Source: Bog-473 sp963753115
Lineage (GTDB): Bacteria; Actinomycetota; Acidimicrobiia; Acidimicrobiales; RAAP-2
Reading direction: 5' to 3'
Assembly (NCBI GenBank): GCA_963753115.1
Contig: CAVWBB010000033.1
Coordinates: 124,001 to 188,000 of the forward strand
Length of the DNA: 64,000 bases
Part shown: positions 15,575-23,743 of the stretch, piece after piece
How positions within the stretch are numbered: the first letter of the stretch is position 1
Layout of the letters: each line of letters starts with the position of its first letter
The notes under the pieces: model-generated
Database searches by the model: none
The model's input: the letters and a program-made list of their open reading frames with translations, nothing else
What the model was told of the DNA's origin: nothing
Program-made: the position numbers and the translations under genes

Positions 15575-17242
15575 GTGAGCGTACAGGCCACTTTCTGCGC
15601 CACCCTCGTTGACGAGTGGGCCCGGCTCGGCGTCACCGATGCCGTCGTCTCTCCCGGTTCGCGCTCGACGCCACTCGTCCTCCCCCTCGCCGATCGACTC
15701 CGGATCCACGTTCGCCTCGACGAACGCAGCGCCGGATTCTTTGCTCTGGGGCTGGCGATGGCGACCGGGAGGCCGACCGTCATCTGCGTGACGAGCGGCA
15801 CCGCCGCCGCCGAGCTGCACGCGGCCGTCGTGGAGGCCGATCACGCCAGGGTGCCGCTGATCGTCTGCACGGCGGACCGGCCGCCCGAACTGCACGAGAC
15901 AGGGGCATCGCAGACCATCGACCAGGCTGGCCTCTTCGCTCGAGCGACCCGTTGGGCGCACGAGCCCGGGGTGCCCACCGAAGGCCAGGAGGATGTCTGG
16001 CGGCCGCTCGCTGTCCGCGCCTACGAAGAGGCGCTGCACGGTCGGTCCGGACCGGGTCCGGTGCACCTCAATCTTGCCTTCAGGGATCCGCTCACGGGTG
16101 CGCCCGTGACCCTCCCGGCACGGAGAGGTCCAAAGGTTGTCACTGCACTCGAGGGGCCGACGGGGACCTTCCCTGAAGACGTGGATCCGCTGCAGGGCCG
16201 CGGGCTCGTCATCGCCGGGGGCCCGTGGGCACAGCGTGCCGACCCGACCCACGTCGTCGCGCTCGCCGAACGGCTGGGCTGGCCGGTGCTGGCCGACCCC
16301 TTGTCGGGCAGCCGGCTCGACGGGACGATCGCCGCCGCGGACTCGATCGTCCGTGCCGAGCCACCGCTCCCCGAATGCGTCGTCATGCTCGGGGCGCCCT
16401 GGCTCTCCCGGGCGCTCGGGACGTACCTTTCCGCCGCGGCCCGTGCCGGAGCGCGGGTCATCGCCGTGGACCCGTTCCAGCAGTGGGCCGACCCCTCACG
16501 TGTGGCAACCGAGTTCCACCAGTGCCCCGTCGATGACTGGCTCGTGGCCGCCGCCGCAACGGCGACACCGTGCGACCCCGGGTGGCTCGAGTCGTGGCGG
16601 TCGCGGGAGCTGGCGGCGCAGGCTGCCATCGCCGCGGTCCTCGGGGCCGATCTGAGCGAGCCCCTGGTGGCCCGCGCGGTCCATCGCTACGCGGCGGAAA
16701 CGGGCGCCACCCTCCTGGTGGCGGCGTCCATGCCCATCCGGGACCTCGAGTGGTACGCCGGCACCCATGCGACGCCGCCGCGGGTTCTCGCCAACAGGGG
16801 TGCCAACGGGATCGACGGCATCGTCTCGACGGCGCTGGGGATCGCCGCCTCTGGAGCGGGTCAGGACACGCGCACGATTGCGTTGCTGGGCGATCTGACC
16901 TTCCTCCATGACGTCTCCGGGCTGGTCAACGTTCCGGAGGTTCCCTGCACGTTCGTCGTGCTCGACAACGGCGGGGGAGGGATCTTCTCGTTCTTGCCGC
17001 AGGCGTCCGCGGTCGAGCCGGCGGTGTTCGAACAGGTCTTTGGCACGCCGCCGACCAGCGACATCAGCGCGGTCGCGCGCGGGTTCGGCCTTCCGGTCCA
17101 CGACGTCTCGGCGCTGTCGCAGCTCGATTCGGCCCTGGCCGCCGCGCCACCCGCGCTCGTCCGGGTGCGGGTCCCCGGGCGCCCGCAGAATGTCGCGTTG
17201 CACGATGCGATCAACCAGGCGGTCCGTCTCGCGCTGCACTGA
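15575..17242 (+). CDS. menD: 2-succinyl-5-enolpyruvyl-6-hydroxy-3-cyclohexene-1-carboxylate synthase
   Basis: A thiamine-diphosphate enzyme (555 residues) joining 2-oxoglutarate and isochorismate, the first committed menaquinone step. The N-terminal Pyr domain shows VVSPGSRSTPLVL, LDERSAGFFALGLA and VICVTSGTAAAELHAAVVEA. The C-terminal PP domain has NRGANGIDGIVSTALGIA, and the ThDP/Mg motif GDLTFLHD...NGGGGIFSF. Start GTG 15575 has GGAGGGG eight bases upstream, within the first codons of menH read in reverse. It ends in a hairpin shared with the convergent carotenoid-oxygenase gene. Confidence 0.95.
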   Translation: MSVQATFCATLVDEWARLGVTDAVVSPGSRSTPLVLPLADRLRIHVRLDERSAGFFALGLAMATGRPTVICVTSGTAAAELHAAVVEADHARVPLIVCTADRPPELHETGASQTIDQAGLFARATRWAHEPGVPTEGQEDVWRPLAVRAYEEALHGRSGPGPVHLNLAFRDPLTGAPVTLPARRGPKVVTALEGPTGTFPEDVDPLQGRGLVIAGGPWAQRADPTHVVALAERLGWPVLADPLSGSRLDGTIAAADSIVRAEPPLPECVVMLGAPWLSRALGTYLSAAARAGARVIAVDPFQQWADPSRVATEFHQCPVDDWLVAAAATATPCDPGWLESWRSRELAAQAAIAAVLGADLSEPLVARAVHRYAAETGATLLVAASMPIRDLEWYAGTHATPPRVLANRGANGIDGIVSTALGIAASGAGQDTRTIALLGDLTFLHDVSGLVNVPEVPCTFVVLDNGGGGIFSFLPQASAVEPAVFEQVFGTPPTSDISAVARGFGLPVHDVSALSQLDSALAAAPPALVRVRVPGRPQNVALHDAINQAVRLALH

Positions 17243-17273
17243 GCGGTGGGCGCAGGGCCCTGAGGCCGCTCAG
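17239..17273. terminator. Bidirectional hairpin over two convergent stop codons
   Basis: CTGAGCGG (17239-17246) and CCGCTCAG (17266-17273) form a perfect 8-bp stem with a 19-base loop. The left arm contains the menD stop and the right arm contains the stop of the opposing gene. No T-run; a GC-type bidirectional terminator is likely. Confidence 0.5.
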
Positions 17274-18703
17274 CGATAGCGATCGGCAGGGACCCACTCG
17301 CCGTGGCTGCGCACCGGCAGTCGTGCCGGCAGGTGGATGACCGCCTCCGGGCGCCCGCGGCCCAGCGACGACGCATCGAGGACATACAGATCACTGGCGC
17401 CGCGGTTCGCGTCGTCAACGATCGTGAGAAGCCAGCCTTCGTCGTCGGTGTGCCCGTCGACCGCGCGCACAAAGATCGGCTCGGCCGGCGTGCAGCCAGC
17501 TCCGGGATTCCACGACGACACCTCGTCACGGGCCAGGTCGAACTTCAACACGCCGACCGGGGACGCCTCGGCGGCATGGCTGCTCGAGCTCGCTGCCGCC
17601 CACCCCACTTCCAGGGAGTAGCCATAGCGGAAGGGGCCGCCCTCGCACAGCGCGTCCATTCGTGGGTACTCGACGAAGCGGTCGTCGATCTGTACCTGCT
17701 CGACGTGATCGCCCACAATCCGCCAGCGCTCCAGCACGCCGAGGGTCCCACCGATTGCCGTGAGCCCGAGGCCGGCGGGACCGACGACGGATGCCGACAG
17801 GTCGACGGGCTGGCCCCGCTCGGGCACGCCGTAGCGGCAGACGAGGAGGACGATGCCCCCGCCGCCATCCGCTTCGTCGTAGGCGCCGAGCACGTGCGTC
17901 ACCAAGCAGGGATCGAGCCGGATCCACCGCACCGCAGAACCGTCTCCGCTGCGGGGCACGACGCCGATCCAGCCTTCGGCTCCGGGCACCCACCCGAAGG
18001 GCACGGCACAGGCGGTGCCCTTCGACGCCGGCAGGCGAGCGGTGGGCGACTCGATGAACACCACATGCTCCGCCGTGACACCGATGTCGTGCTGCCACGT
18101 GGCGCGCTCCAGCTCGACCGACTGGGCGGAGCGCAACGCGCCCGCAGCATCCCATTCACCGATGCGCAAGAAGATCCCGTCACCCTCGTCACCGCCGTCG
18201 TCGACCGCAACGCCGCCCTCGACCCCGAACAGGACCCGTCCGCCGTCGGAGGCCAACCGGTGCACGTGTGACGCGATCGGAACGGTGAGCCCGCTGACGA
18301 ACTCCTCGGGCTCCAGGAATCGGGTGTACCGCGAGGGAATCCCGGTCTCGGGGAGAGCCAGGACAGCGTTGGCGTGCCAGAAGACACCCGCCGTGGCGTC
18401 GGACTCCTGGCGCTGATACCAGACGGCCCGGCCGTCCCTCAGCTCCACGGCGTGCAGGGCACCTGCCCGCCCGCCACCGGACCGATCGCCGGCTCCATCA
18501 TCCGACCCGGCCACCCCATCCGACCCCATGGCGCCGTGAGCTCCGGCAGCGTCAGACCGGGCAGCGCCATTCGGCCCGGCGGTCTCACGCTCGGGCCCGG
18601 ACCCCCACGGCCCCGCCGGCCCCACCCGGAACAAGGTCCCTTGGAGATCAGGCGGCAACGAACCCGACATCGGCAGGGGGAGCGAACCGTTGTCCACGAT
18701 CAT
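17270..18703 (-). CDS. Carotenoid oxygenase-family protein (RPE65/CCD-like)
   Basis: A 477-residue beta-propeller enzyme predicted to cleave carotenoids or related polyenes with a four-His iron centre. N-terminal LPPDLQGTLFRVGPAGPWG is typical. The four expected ligands can be placed in IASHVHRL, ATWQHDIGV, LVTHVLGAYDEADG and VRSHGEWVPADRY. Where relatives carry the W-F-D-G-D-G-M block, this protein has a low-complexity Gly/Ala/Asp insertion (about residues 38-78, with repeated GSDG/AGSDD). The DNA there contains imperfect repeats of CATCCGACCC. Substrate unknown. It is divergent from tyrS. Confidence 0.85.
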   Translation of the reverse strand: MIVDNGSLPLPMSGSLPPDLQGTLFRVGPAGPWGSGPERETAGPNGAARSDAAGAHGAMGSDGVAGSDDGAGDRSGGGRAGALHAVELRDGRAVWYQRQESDATAGVFWHANAVLALPETGIPSRYTRFLEPEEFVSGLTVPIASHVHRLASDGGRVLFGVEGGVAVDDGGDEGDGIFLRIGEWDAAGALRSAQSVELERATWQHDIGVTAEHVVFIESPTARLPASKGTACAVPFGWVPGAEGWIGVVPRSGDGSAVRWIRLDPCLVTHVLGAYDEADGGGGIVLLVCRYGVPERGQPVDLSASVVGPAGLGLTAIGGTLGVLERWRIVGDHVEQVQIDDRFVEYPRMDALCEGGPFRYGYSLEVGWAAASSSSHAAEASPVGVLKFDLARDEVSSWNPGAGCTPAEPIFVRAVDGHTDDEGWLLTIVDDANRGASDLYVLDASSLGRGRPEAVIHLPARLPVRSHGEWVPADRYR

Positions 18704-18733
18704 CTGATCACCACATCACCCTTCACGGACGCC

Positions 18734-18763
18734 CTTGCGGCCGATCAACCTACCTGCGTATGG
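18734..18763 (+). promoter_or_regulatory. Putative tyrS promoter
   Basis: TTGCGG (near 18735-18740) and TATGGC (near 18758-18763) are about 18 bases apart, followed 12 bases later by the tyrS ATG. The match is moderate. No T-box-like leader is possible in such a short 5' region. Confidence 0.35.
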
Positions 18764-18775
18764 CAAAGTCGAGGC

Positions 18776-20041
18776 ATGCCCACGCTCTCGGAGGACCTCA
18801 CCTTCCGCGGCCTGATCCACCAGATGACCGACACGGATCTCCCGAAGCGGTTCGATCAACCCGGGCTCACGGTCTACGCGGGCTTCGACCCGTCAGCCGA
18901 CAGTCTCCACGTCGGCAACCTGATGCAGCTGTGCACGCTCCGGAGGTTCCAGGAGGCGGGCCACCGACCGATCTCCCTGGCCGGTGGCGGCACGGGCATG
19001 ATCGGCGACCCGGGCGGCAAGCAGGATGAGCGCCAGCTCCTCGACCTCCAAACCATTGAGGGCTACCTCGAGGGCATCCGACCGCAGCTCGGCCAGTTCC
19101 TCGACCTGGACCGCGCCCTGCTGCTCAACAACGCCGACTGGCTCAGCACGCTGTCGACCCTCGAGTACCTCAGGGACGTCGGGAAGCACTTCACTGTCAA
19201 CCAGATGGTGGCCAAGGAGTCGGTCAAGAGCCGCTTCGAGCGACCGGACCAGGGGATCTCCTACACGGAGTTCAGTTACATGCTGCTCCAGGCGTACGAC
19301 TTCCTGCGGCTGCACCTCGACCATGGCTGCGACGTCCAGTTCGGCGGCAGCGACCAGTGGGGCAACATCACCATGGGCGTCGACTTCATCCGGAAGGTCT
19401 GTGGCGACGAGGTGTGGGGCTTCACCACCCCGCTCATCGTGAAGGCGGACGGGACGAAGTACGGCAAGACCGAGTCGGGAACGGTCTGGCTCGATCCGAA
19501 GCGCACCAGTCCCTTCGCCATGTACCAGTTCTTTCTCAACACGCCCGACGATCAGGTGGGCGAGCTGCTCCGGTTCCTGAGCTTCCTCGACCACGAGCAG
19601 ATCACCGACCTCGACCGTCAGACGGCCGAACAGCCGCAACGCCGTGAGGCGCAGCGGGCGCTGGCCCGCGCCGTCACCGGGCTGGTCCACGGCGACGCCG
19701 AGGTCGCCAAGTGCGAGGAGGCGTCCGCCGCCCTCTTCGGCGAGGAGATCGCCGGGCTCAGCGAGGACATGCTGCTCGCCGTCACGGAGGATGCGCCGAC
19801 CACGGACCTCCCGCGGACCGAGCTCCTGGGCGGCCTGACCCTCACCGAGATGCTCGAGCGCATCGGACTGGTGAAGTCGAAGAAGGAAGCTCGGCGGACC
19901 GTCGAGCAGGGCGGCGCCTACGTCAACAACGTGCGGCAGACGGACGACGGGCGCACGTTCGCGCCGGCCGATCTCCTGCACGACCGGTACCTCGTGCTCC
20001 GCAAGGGCCGAAAAGAGGTCCACATCGTCCGGGCCACATGA
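18776..20041 (+). CDS. tyrS: Tyrosyl-tRNA synthetase
   Basis: Class I aminoacyl-tRNA synthetase of 421 residues. The HIGH-type motif is H45-V-G-N within GFDPSADSLHVGNLMQL; the KMSKS-type motif is K228-Y-G-K-T, the variant usual in TyrS. YTEFSYMLLQAYDF and QFGGSDQWGNI bind tyrosine. A C-terminal S4 domain is seen in LVKSKKEARRTVEQGGAYVNN. ATG 18776 is chosen because an upstream in-frame extension to 18374 is antisense to the carotenoid oxygenase gene and is not tyrS-like. Its stop overlaps the next gene (ATGA). Confidence 0.96.
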   Translation: MPTLSEDLTFRGLIHQMTDTDLPKRFDQPGLTVYAGFDPSADSLHVGNLMQLCTLRRFQEAGHRPISLAGGGTGMIGDPGGKQDERQLLDLQTIEGYLEGIRPQLGQFLDLDRALLLNNADWLSTLSTLEYLRDVGKHFTVNQMVAKESVKSRFERPDQGISYTEFSYMLLQAYDFLRLHLDHGCDVQFGGSDQWGNITMGVDFIRKVCGDEVWGFTTPLIVKADGTKYGKTESGTVWLDPKRTSPFAMYQFFLNTPDDQVGELLRFLSFLDHEQITDLDRQTAEQPQRREAQRALARAVTGLVHGDAEVAKCEEASAALFGEEIAGLSEDMLLAVTEDAPTTDLPRTELLGGLTLTEMLERIGLVKSKKEARRTVEQGGAYVNNVRQTDDGRTFAPADLLHDRYLVLRKGRKEVHIVRAT

Positions 20042-20544
20042 GGAGACGGGTCCTCGCCGTGTCACTCGTGCTCCTGGTCGGCTGTGCGCTCACGCTCACC
20101 TCGTGCGCGGGGGCGGATCAGCAAGGTTCGCCGGCGCATCGCATGTCGGTCTGGGTCAGCGGCACCAGCCTGGGCGAGGAGATCGGGACGCTGATCGCCG
20201 ACAACGCGCGGATCCCCAAGGACGTGCCCAACGGGACGGGCGCCGTGCACGCAGCGTGCGCCACCCTGCTCAACGATGCCGAGATGGCCAATACGAATCT
20301 CCCCTCACCCGACCCCGAGGTCACCGACCTCCTGACCAAGGCGTACGGGCTCGAGGGTACGGCGGGCAACGAGTGCTTCGACGCCGGTGCCACCAACACG
20401 AAGCTGCTCGCCGAGTCCGAGCGCAACGGCATCAAGGCCGAAGCCCTCTACAACCAGGTGCTCCAACGCATCCGCCAGATCGACGGCCGTTCGGTGTCCA
20501 CCACGACCACCACCGACAACTCGAGCGGGGGCATCTTCGGGTGA
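20038..20544 (+). CDS. Putative lipoprotein (168 aa)
   Basis: Starts ATG 20038 overlapping the tyrS stop. The N-terminus MRRRVLAVSLVLLVGCALTL followed by T-S-C-A is a lipoprotein signal peptide. The mature part (HRMSVWVSGTSLGEEIGTLI, HAACATLLNDAEMANTNLPSP) is helical with three further cysteines and a Ser/Thr-rich tail (VSTTTTTDNSSGG). This resembles small conserved lipoproteins sitting behind tyrS in Acidimicrobiia-like genomes. The function is unknown. Confidence 0.75.
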   Translation: MRRRVLAVSLVLLVGCALTLTSCAGADQQGSPAHRMSVWVSGTSLGEEIGTLIADNARIPKDVPNGTGAVHAACATLLNDAEMANTNLPSPDPEVTDLLTKAYGLEGTAGNECFDAGATNTKLLAESERNGIKAEALYNQVLQRIRQIDGRSVSTTTTTDNSSGGIFG

Positions 20545-21125
20545 GCGCCGACGAAACTGCGGCCGACGCCACCCCCGCCGCGAAGACCACCCCCGACGCC
20601 GAGGTCACTGCCGCCGCGGACGAGTTCGACCGCCACCGCCGCCGGGTGCTGTGGGCACTTCCGACCGGTCTGTACCTGATCGGCAGCCGCCACGGCGAGG
20701 AGGTGAACCTCATGACGGCCAACCTGGTCGTCCAGGTCTGCATGGAGCCCAAGCTGGTCGGCGTGGCGCTGGAGCACGACTCGATCACCGCCGGGCTCGT
20801 GGAGGCCGGCGGGGGCTTCACCATCTCGATCCTCGCCCGCACCGAGCGGGACGTGGTGCGCCGCTTCGTGAAGCCCGTCGCGGGCGAACACGTCGAGCGC
20901 GCCCCAGACGGGGCCGTCCTCGCCTTGTCGGGCCGGCCCGTCACCGAGGTCGGACCGAACCGGCGGCCCGTGCTGGCGTCAGCGGCGGGCTACCTCGACT
21001 GCCGGCTGGCCAGCGCGACACCCTTGGGGAGCCACACCCTTTGCATCGGTGAGGTCACCGAGGTGGGTGGCGAGCCCTCAGAGGTGTTGCGCATGGAAGA
21101 CACCCGCATGCACTACGGCGGCTGA
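20541..21125 (+). CDS. Flavin reductase-like FMN-binding domain protein
   Basis: A 194-residue protein with GTG 20541 overlapping the lipoprotein stop (GTGA). After a charged, low-complexity N-terminus (about 30 residues), the split-barrel flavin reductase domain reads ALPTGLYLIGSRHGEEVNLM, TANLVVQVCMEPKLVGVALE, GGGFTISILARTERD and GYLDCRLASATPLGSHTLCIGEV. Such proteins reduce FMN with NAD(P)H for a partner oxygenase or act as stand-alone flavin proteins. No partner oxygenase is adjacent, apart from the carotenoid oxygenase gene on the other strand, which does not use flavin. Confidence 0.82.
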   Translation: MSADETAADATPAAKTTPDAEVTAAADEFDRHRRRVLWALPTGLYLIGSRHGEEVNLMTANLVVQVCMEPKLVGVALEHDSITAGLVEAGGGFTISILARTERDVVRRFVKPVAGEHVERAPDGAVLALSGRPVTEVGPNRRPVLASAAGYLDCRLASATPLGSHTLCIGEVTEVGGEPSEVLRMEDTRMHYGG

Positions 21126-21157
21126 CGGTCGACCGCCGACAGCTGACCACCCCGGGC

Positions 21158-21406
21158 TCAGGCGGAACTCCCGGCGCCATCGCTGTCCTGCACCGGCGGC
21201 CGCAGGTCGATGCGCAGCGTCAGGATCCCGTCGACCAGTTCGATCTGCGCGTCCCCGATCATGGCGAAGTCCGCGAAATCCCGCTGGGCCTGCTCTCGAA
21301 AGCGCTGGCGTTCGGGGCCCTCGATCGGCGGCATCCCGCGCGTGCGGACCGCCTCGGCCCGGGCCCGGAAGCGGGCCACCATCTCTTGCGGGTCGAACCC
21401 GGGCAT
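21158..21406 (-). CDS. Small conserved hypothetical protein (82 aa)
   Basis: Reads MPGFDPQEMVARFRARAEAV, then RTRGMPPIEGPERQRFREQA, QRDFADFAMIGDAQIELVDG and ILTLRIDLRP: an amphipathic helical N-terminus and a beta C-terminus. The open frame continues upstream to 21724, but that extension is low-complexity, so ATG 21406 is preferred. Function unknown; possibly specific to this lineage. Convergent with the flavin reductase-like gene. Confidence 0.6.
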   Translation of the reverse strand: MPGFDPQEMVARFRARAEAVRTRGMPPIEGPERQRFREQAQRDFADFAMIGDAQIELVDGILTLRIDLRPPVQDSDGAGSSA

Positions 21407-21814
21407 GGAGGTCAGCGTAGAGGTTGCACGGGCGGATGAGCGACGACCGCCCACCCCGCCGCCACCACCCTCCGCGGCGGCGTCATCGCCGAAACGGGTC
21501 AGGCACGGGCTCCACTCGGCCGACCTCGACGCTTCGGTGCCCTGCTCGGCCAGACGTGCACGGGGGCCAGCGGGTGTCGCCGGGCGACCGTGCCGGAACC
21601 GTGACCAGGTGCTGCGGGCCGGACCCAGCGCAGAGAGGTCATCCGTCGTCTCGGGGCCGAACCCAGCGCGCGCCAAGATTGGGCTCCTGACCTGCGCCCG
21701 GGCAGGCATGCCGCCCACAACCACTACAATGGGTCAACGGTCGAGCTGCCCGTACGGTCTGGCCACCAGGGGGCGGGACGCCAAGATGCGGACCGGGTGT
21801 GACAAGGAGTTCTC

Positions 21815-22021
21815 GTGAAAAAGGGACGCCATCGGCGCTTCGAAGAAGCGCGCAGCCTGAAGCGATCGTCGACAGAGTCGACGGGACGATGCGCCGAGTG
21901 CGGCGCTGAGCCCGACGACGTCCACGCGTCGTGGTGCCTGGCGGAGGAAGACAAGTACGACCGCATTCTCGGCTCCATGCCGACGAGTGCCGTTGCGGAC
22001 GACGACCCGCTGAACGACTAG
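21815..22021 (+). CDS. Small zinc-ribbon-like protein (68 aa)
   Basis: Starts GTG 21815 behind an AAGGAG ribosome-binding site with 5-nt spacing. The basic N-terminus (MKKGRHRRFEEARSLKRSS) is followed by one C-x2-C (RCAECGAEPDD), then HASWC, giving a possible Cys3-His zinc site, and an acidic tail. Size and motif suggest a nucleic-acid or protein adaptor, but no function is known. Confidence 0.65.
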   Translation: MKKGRHRRFEEARSLKRSSTESTGRCAECGAEPDDVHASWCLAEEDKYDRILGSMPTSAVADDDPLND

Positions 22022-22043
22022 CCGCGCCGTCTGACGGAGAGGG

Positions 22044-22067
22044 GCGCCGCCTCATTCCGAGCGGCGC
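22044..22067. terminator. Hairpin between convergent genes
   Basis: GCGCCGC (22044-22050) and GCGGCGC (22061-22067) form a 7-bp stem with a 10-base loop, between the small zinc-ribbon gene and the minus-strand Cys-rich protein. No T-run on either side. Confidence 0.4.
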
Positions 22068-22071
22068 TGCT

Positions 22072-22839
22072 TCACTCGGTGTCGGCCGCTCCGTTGCTCG
22101 CTCGGCTCCGCACGGCGGGGTGGGGGAGTGACACACCCTTCGTCCGCAGGCGCTCACGCTCCTGCACCAGCTCCACGAACTGGTCGTAGATCTTGGCGCC
22201 GACCATCTTGGTCAGCTCGGGCTGCATCTCCTCGTAGACCGGCTTGGACCCCACGAAGGCCTCGGGGGACTCCGTGCACCACCAGTGGAACTCGCGTCCT
22301 CCCTTGCCCCAGTGGCGCCGGTCCCACTGGCGGATGACCGAGGTGACGTGGCCCTCGTCGTCGTCCACGGCGTCCTCCCGGCGCAGCGGGAGCTGCCAGC
22401 ACACCTCGGGCTTCAGCGTCATGTGGTCGACGCCCCGGTTCATGGCGGCGACGTGGAAGGCGCACCCGACACCGCCGGCGAACCCGGGCTTGTTGAGGAA
22501 GATGCAGGCGTCGTCGACAAGCCGCGTCACGGTCTCCCCGCTCTTGTTGACGTGGATCACGCTCTTCTTCGTCCCGTGGTTCTGCCATTCCTCGGGCGAG
22601 AGCGTGGCGGCGGCCTTCTCGACCCGCCGGGCGTCCTTCTTGTTGACCAGATGGGCGCCGTAGCTGCAGCAGCCCTGCACCAGCTCGGGCGCGGGGCCAG
22701 TGAGCACTCCCTGGCAACCGTTGCCGAAGATGCAGGTCCAGTTGCTCGTCAGGAACGTGGCGTCGAACATCCACGTCCGCTCTTCCTCGTCGTCCTCGAA
22801 ACTGATCCACTCGTGCGTGTCGGTCGGGGTGATGGCCAC
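22072..22839 (-). CDS. Conserved Cys-rich hypothetical protein (255 aa)
   Basis: Start GTG 22839 (VAITPTDTHEWISFEDDEEE). Cysteines are patterned: WTCIFGNGCQG, LVQGCCSYGAHL, DACIFLNK, GGVGCAFHVAA, PEVCWQLPL and WWCTESPE. This spacing suggests a metal or Fe-S centre, reminiscent of YkgJ/DUF3109-like Cys-cluster proteins, though I cannot confirm the family. Conserved aromatic-rich stretch IRQWDRRHWGKGGREFHWWC is unusual. It is divergent from the Fe-S assembly gene nfuA with about 150 bases between the starts, so a shared link to iron-sulfur handling is plausible but inferred. Confidence 0.7.
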   Translation of the reverse strand: MAITPTDTHEWISFEDDEEERTWMFDATFLTSNWTCIFGNGCQGVLTGPAPELVQGCCSYGAHLVNKKDARRVEKAAATLSPEEWQNHGTKKSVIHVNKSGETVTRLVDDACIFLNKPGFAGGVGCAFHVAAMNRGVDHMTLKPEVCWQLPLRREDAVDDDEGHVTSVIRQWDRRHWGKGGREFHWWCTESPEAFVGSKPVYEEMQPELTKMVGAKIYDQFVELVQERERLRTKGVSLPHPAVRSRASNGAADTE

Positions 22840-22973
22840 AGCCAGGCACGATACAGCGTGTGCACCTGCGCTCGACGCACCGCCGGCGCGCCATGCGACC
22901 CGAAGATTCCGGAGGGGCCGCCCCGCACCGCCGGGCCGACCGGGATGTGGGGCCGGACCGGGATGGCACGCCG

Positions 22974-22979
22974 TAGACT
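22974..22979 (+). promoter_or_regulatory. -10 box of nfuA-like gene, leaderless
   Basis: TAGACT ends 7 nt before the ATG at 22987. A transcript starting at or near the A of the ATG would be leaderless; no Shine-Dalgarno is present. Confidence 0.45.
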
Positions 22980-22986
22980 GCCCTCC

Positions 22987-23646
22987 ATGGCAACGACCAC
23001 TGAAGATCTCCAGACGACCACCCCCGTCGTCACCCTGACGCCCGAGGCTCACAAGATCGTGCGAGACGCCATCGCGCAGGAGCCCGACCCGGCGACCCTG
23101 GCCCTCTGGCTCGAGGTGCGCGGCGTACAGGAGGGGTCCTTCATCTACGACCTCTACTTCCAGGCCATCTCGGACGCCGACGACGGCGACGTCAGCCACA
23201 CCCAGGACGAGCTCGTGGTCGTCATCCCCGAGGGCAGCATCGACCGTCTGCGTGGCGCCCGTCTCGAGTGGTCGGAGGACGGTGGCGGTGGCCTCGTGCT
23301 GGTCAACCCGAACACGCCGACCGCCGAAGAGGCCTCGCCCGGCGTGCCGCCCGAAATCCTGGCCAAGGGCATCACGGGGCCGCTGGCGCTGCGGGTCGTG
23401 GCCGTGCTGGAGCAGGCGGTCAACCCTTCCATCGCCAGCCACGGTGGCCGCGCCGATCTGGTCGCGCTCAACGACGAGGACGGCAGCGCCTACGTGCGGC
23501 TCTCCGGTGGGTGCCAGGGGTGCGCCATGTCACAGATGACGCTGCGCCAGGGCATCGAGACCACGCTCCTCGAAGAGGTGCCCGAATTGACCCGGGTCCT
23601 CGACGTCACCGACCACAGCGGCGGCGAGAACCCCTTCTACCAATAG
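22987..23646 (+). CDS. nfuA: NfuA-like Fe-S cluster carrier protein
   Basis: A 219-residue protein with an N-terminal degenerate A-type (HesB/IscA-like) domain, from VVTLTPEAHKIVRDAIAQE to VVVIPEGSIDRLRGA, and a C-terminal NifU domain (ALRVVAVLEQAVNPSIASHG...). The cluster-binding motif is S-G-G-C-Q-G-C-A-M-S. NfuA accepts and delivers [4Fe-4S] clusters. The A-type domain lacks cysteines, as in E. coli NfuA. Downstream aroC lies about 100 bases away and has its own promoter box. Confidence 0.9.
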   Translation: MATTTEDLQTTTPVVTLTPEAHKIVRDAIAQEPDPATLALWLEVRGVQEGSFIYDLYFQAISDADDGDVSHTQDELVVVIPEGSIDRLRGARLEWSEDGGGGLVLVNPNTPTAEEASPGVPPEILAKGITGPLALRVVAVLEQAVNPSIASHGGRADLVALNDEDGSAYVRLSGGCQGCAMSQMTLRQGIETTLLEEVPELTRVLDVTDHSGGENPFYQ

Positions 23647-23731
23647 ACCCACCATCAGAGGATCTCCTCGCCGAGAGAAGGTTCCCCCCTGTAGGGGCGT
23701 TCGGGGCTCCGGGACGGCGTTGGCCGTCCGG

Positions 23732-23737
23732 TAGCGT
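23732..23737 (+). promoter_or_regulatory. -10 box of aroC, leaderless
   Basis: TAGCGT ends 6 nt before the aroC GTG at 23744; no Shine-Dalgarno fits in between. It probably starts the aro-pepQ-efp transcript. Confidence 0.45.
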
Positions 23738-23743
23738 TGCTGT

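Noticed and set aside
18374..18775. N-terminal extension of tyrS
   Set aside because: It is antisense to the carotenoid oxygenase gene and does not resemble TyrS; ATG 18776 gives the family N-terminus.
22840..23442. Upstream extension of the Cys-rich minus-strand protein
   Set aside because: It is the antisense of nfuA; the GTG at 22839 gives a compact protein.
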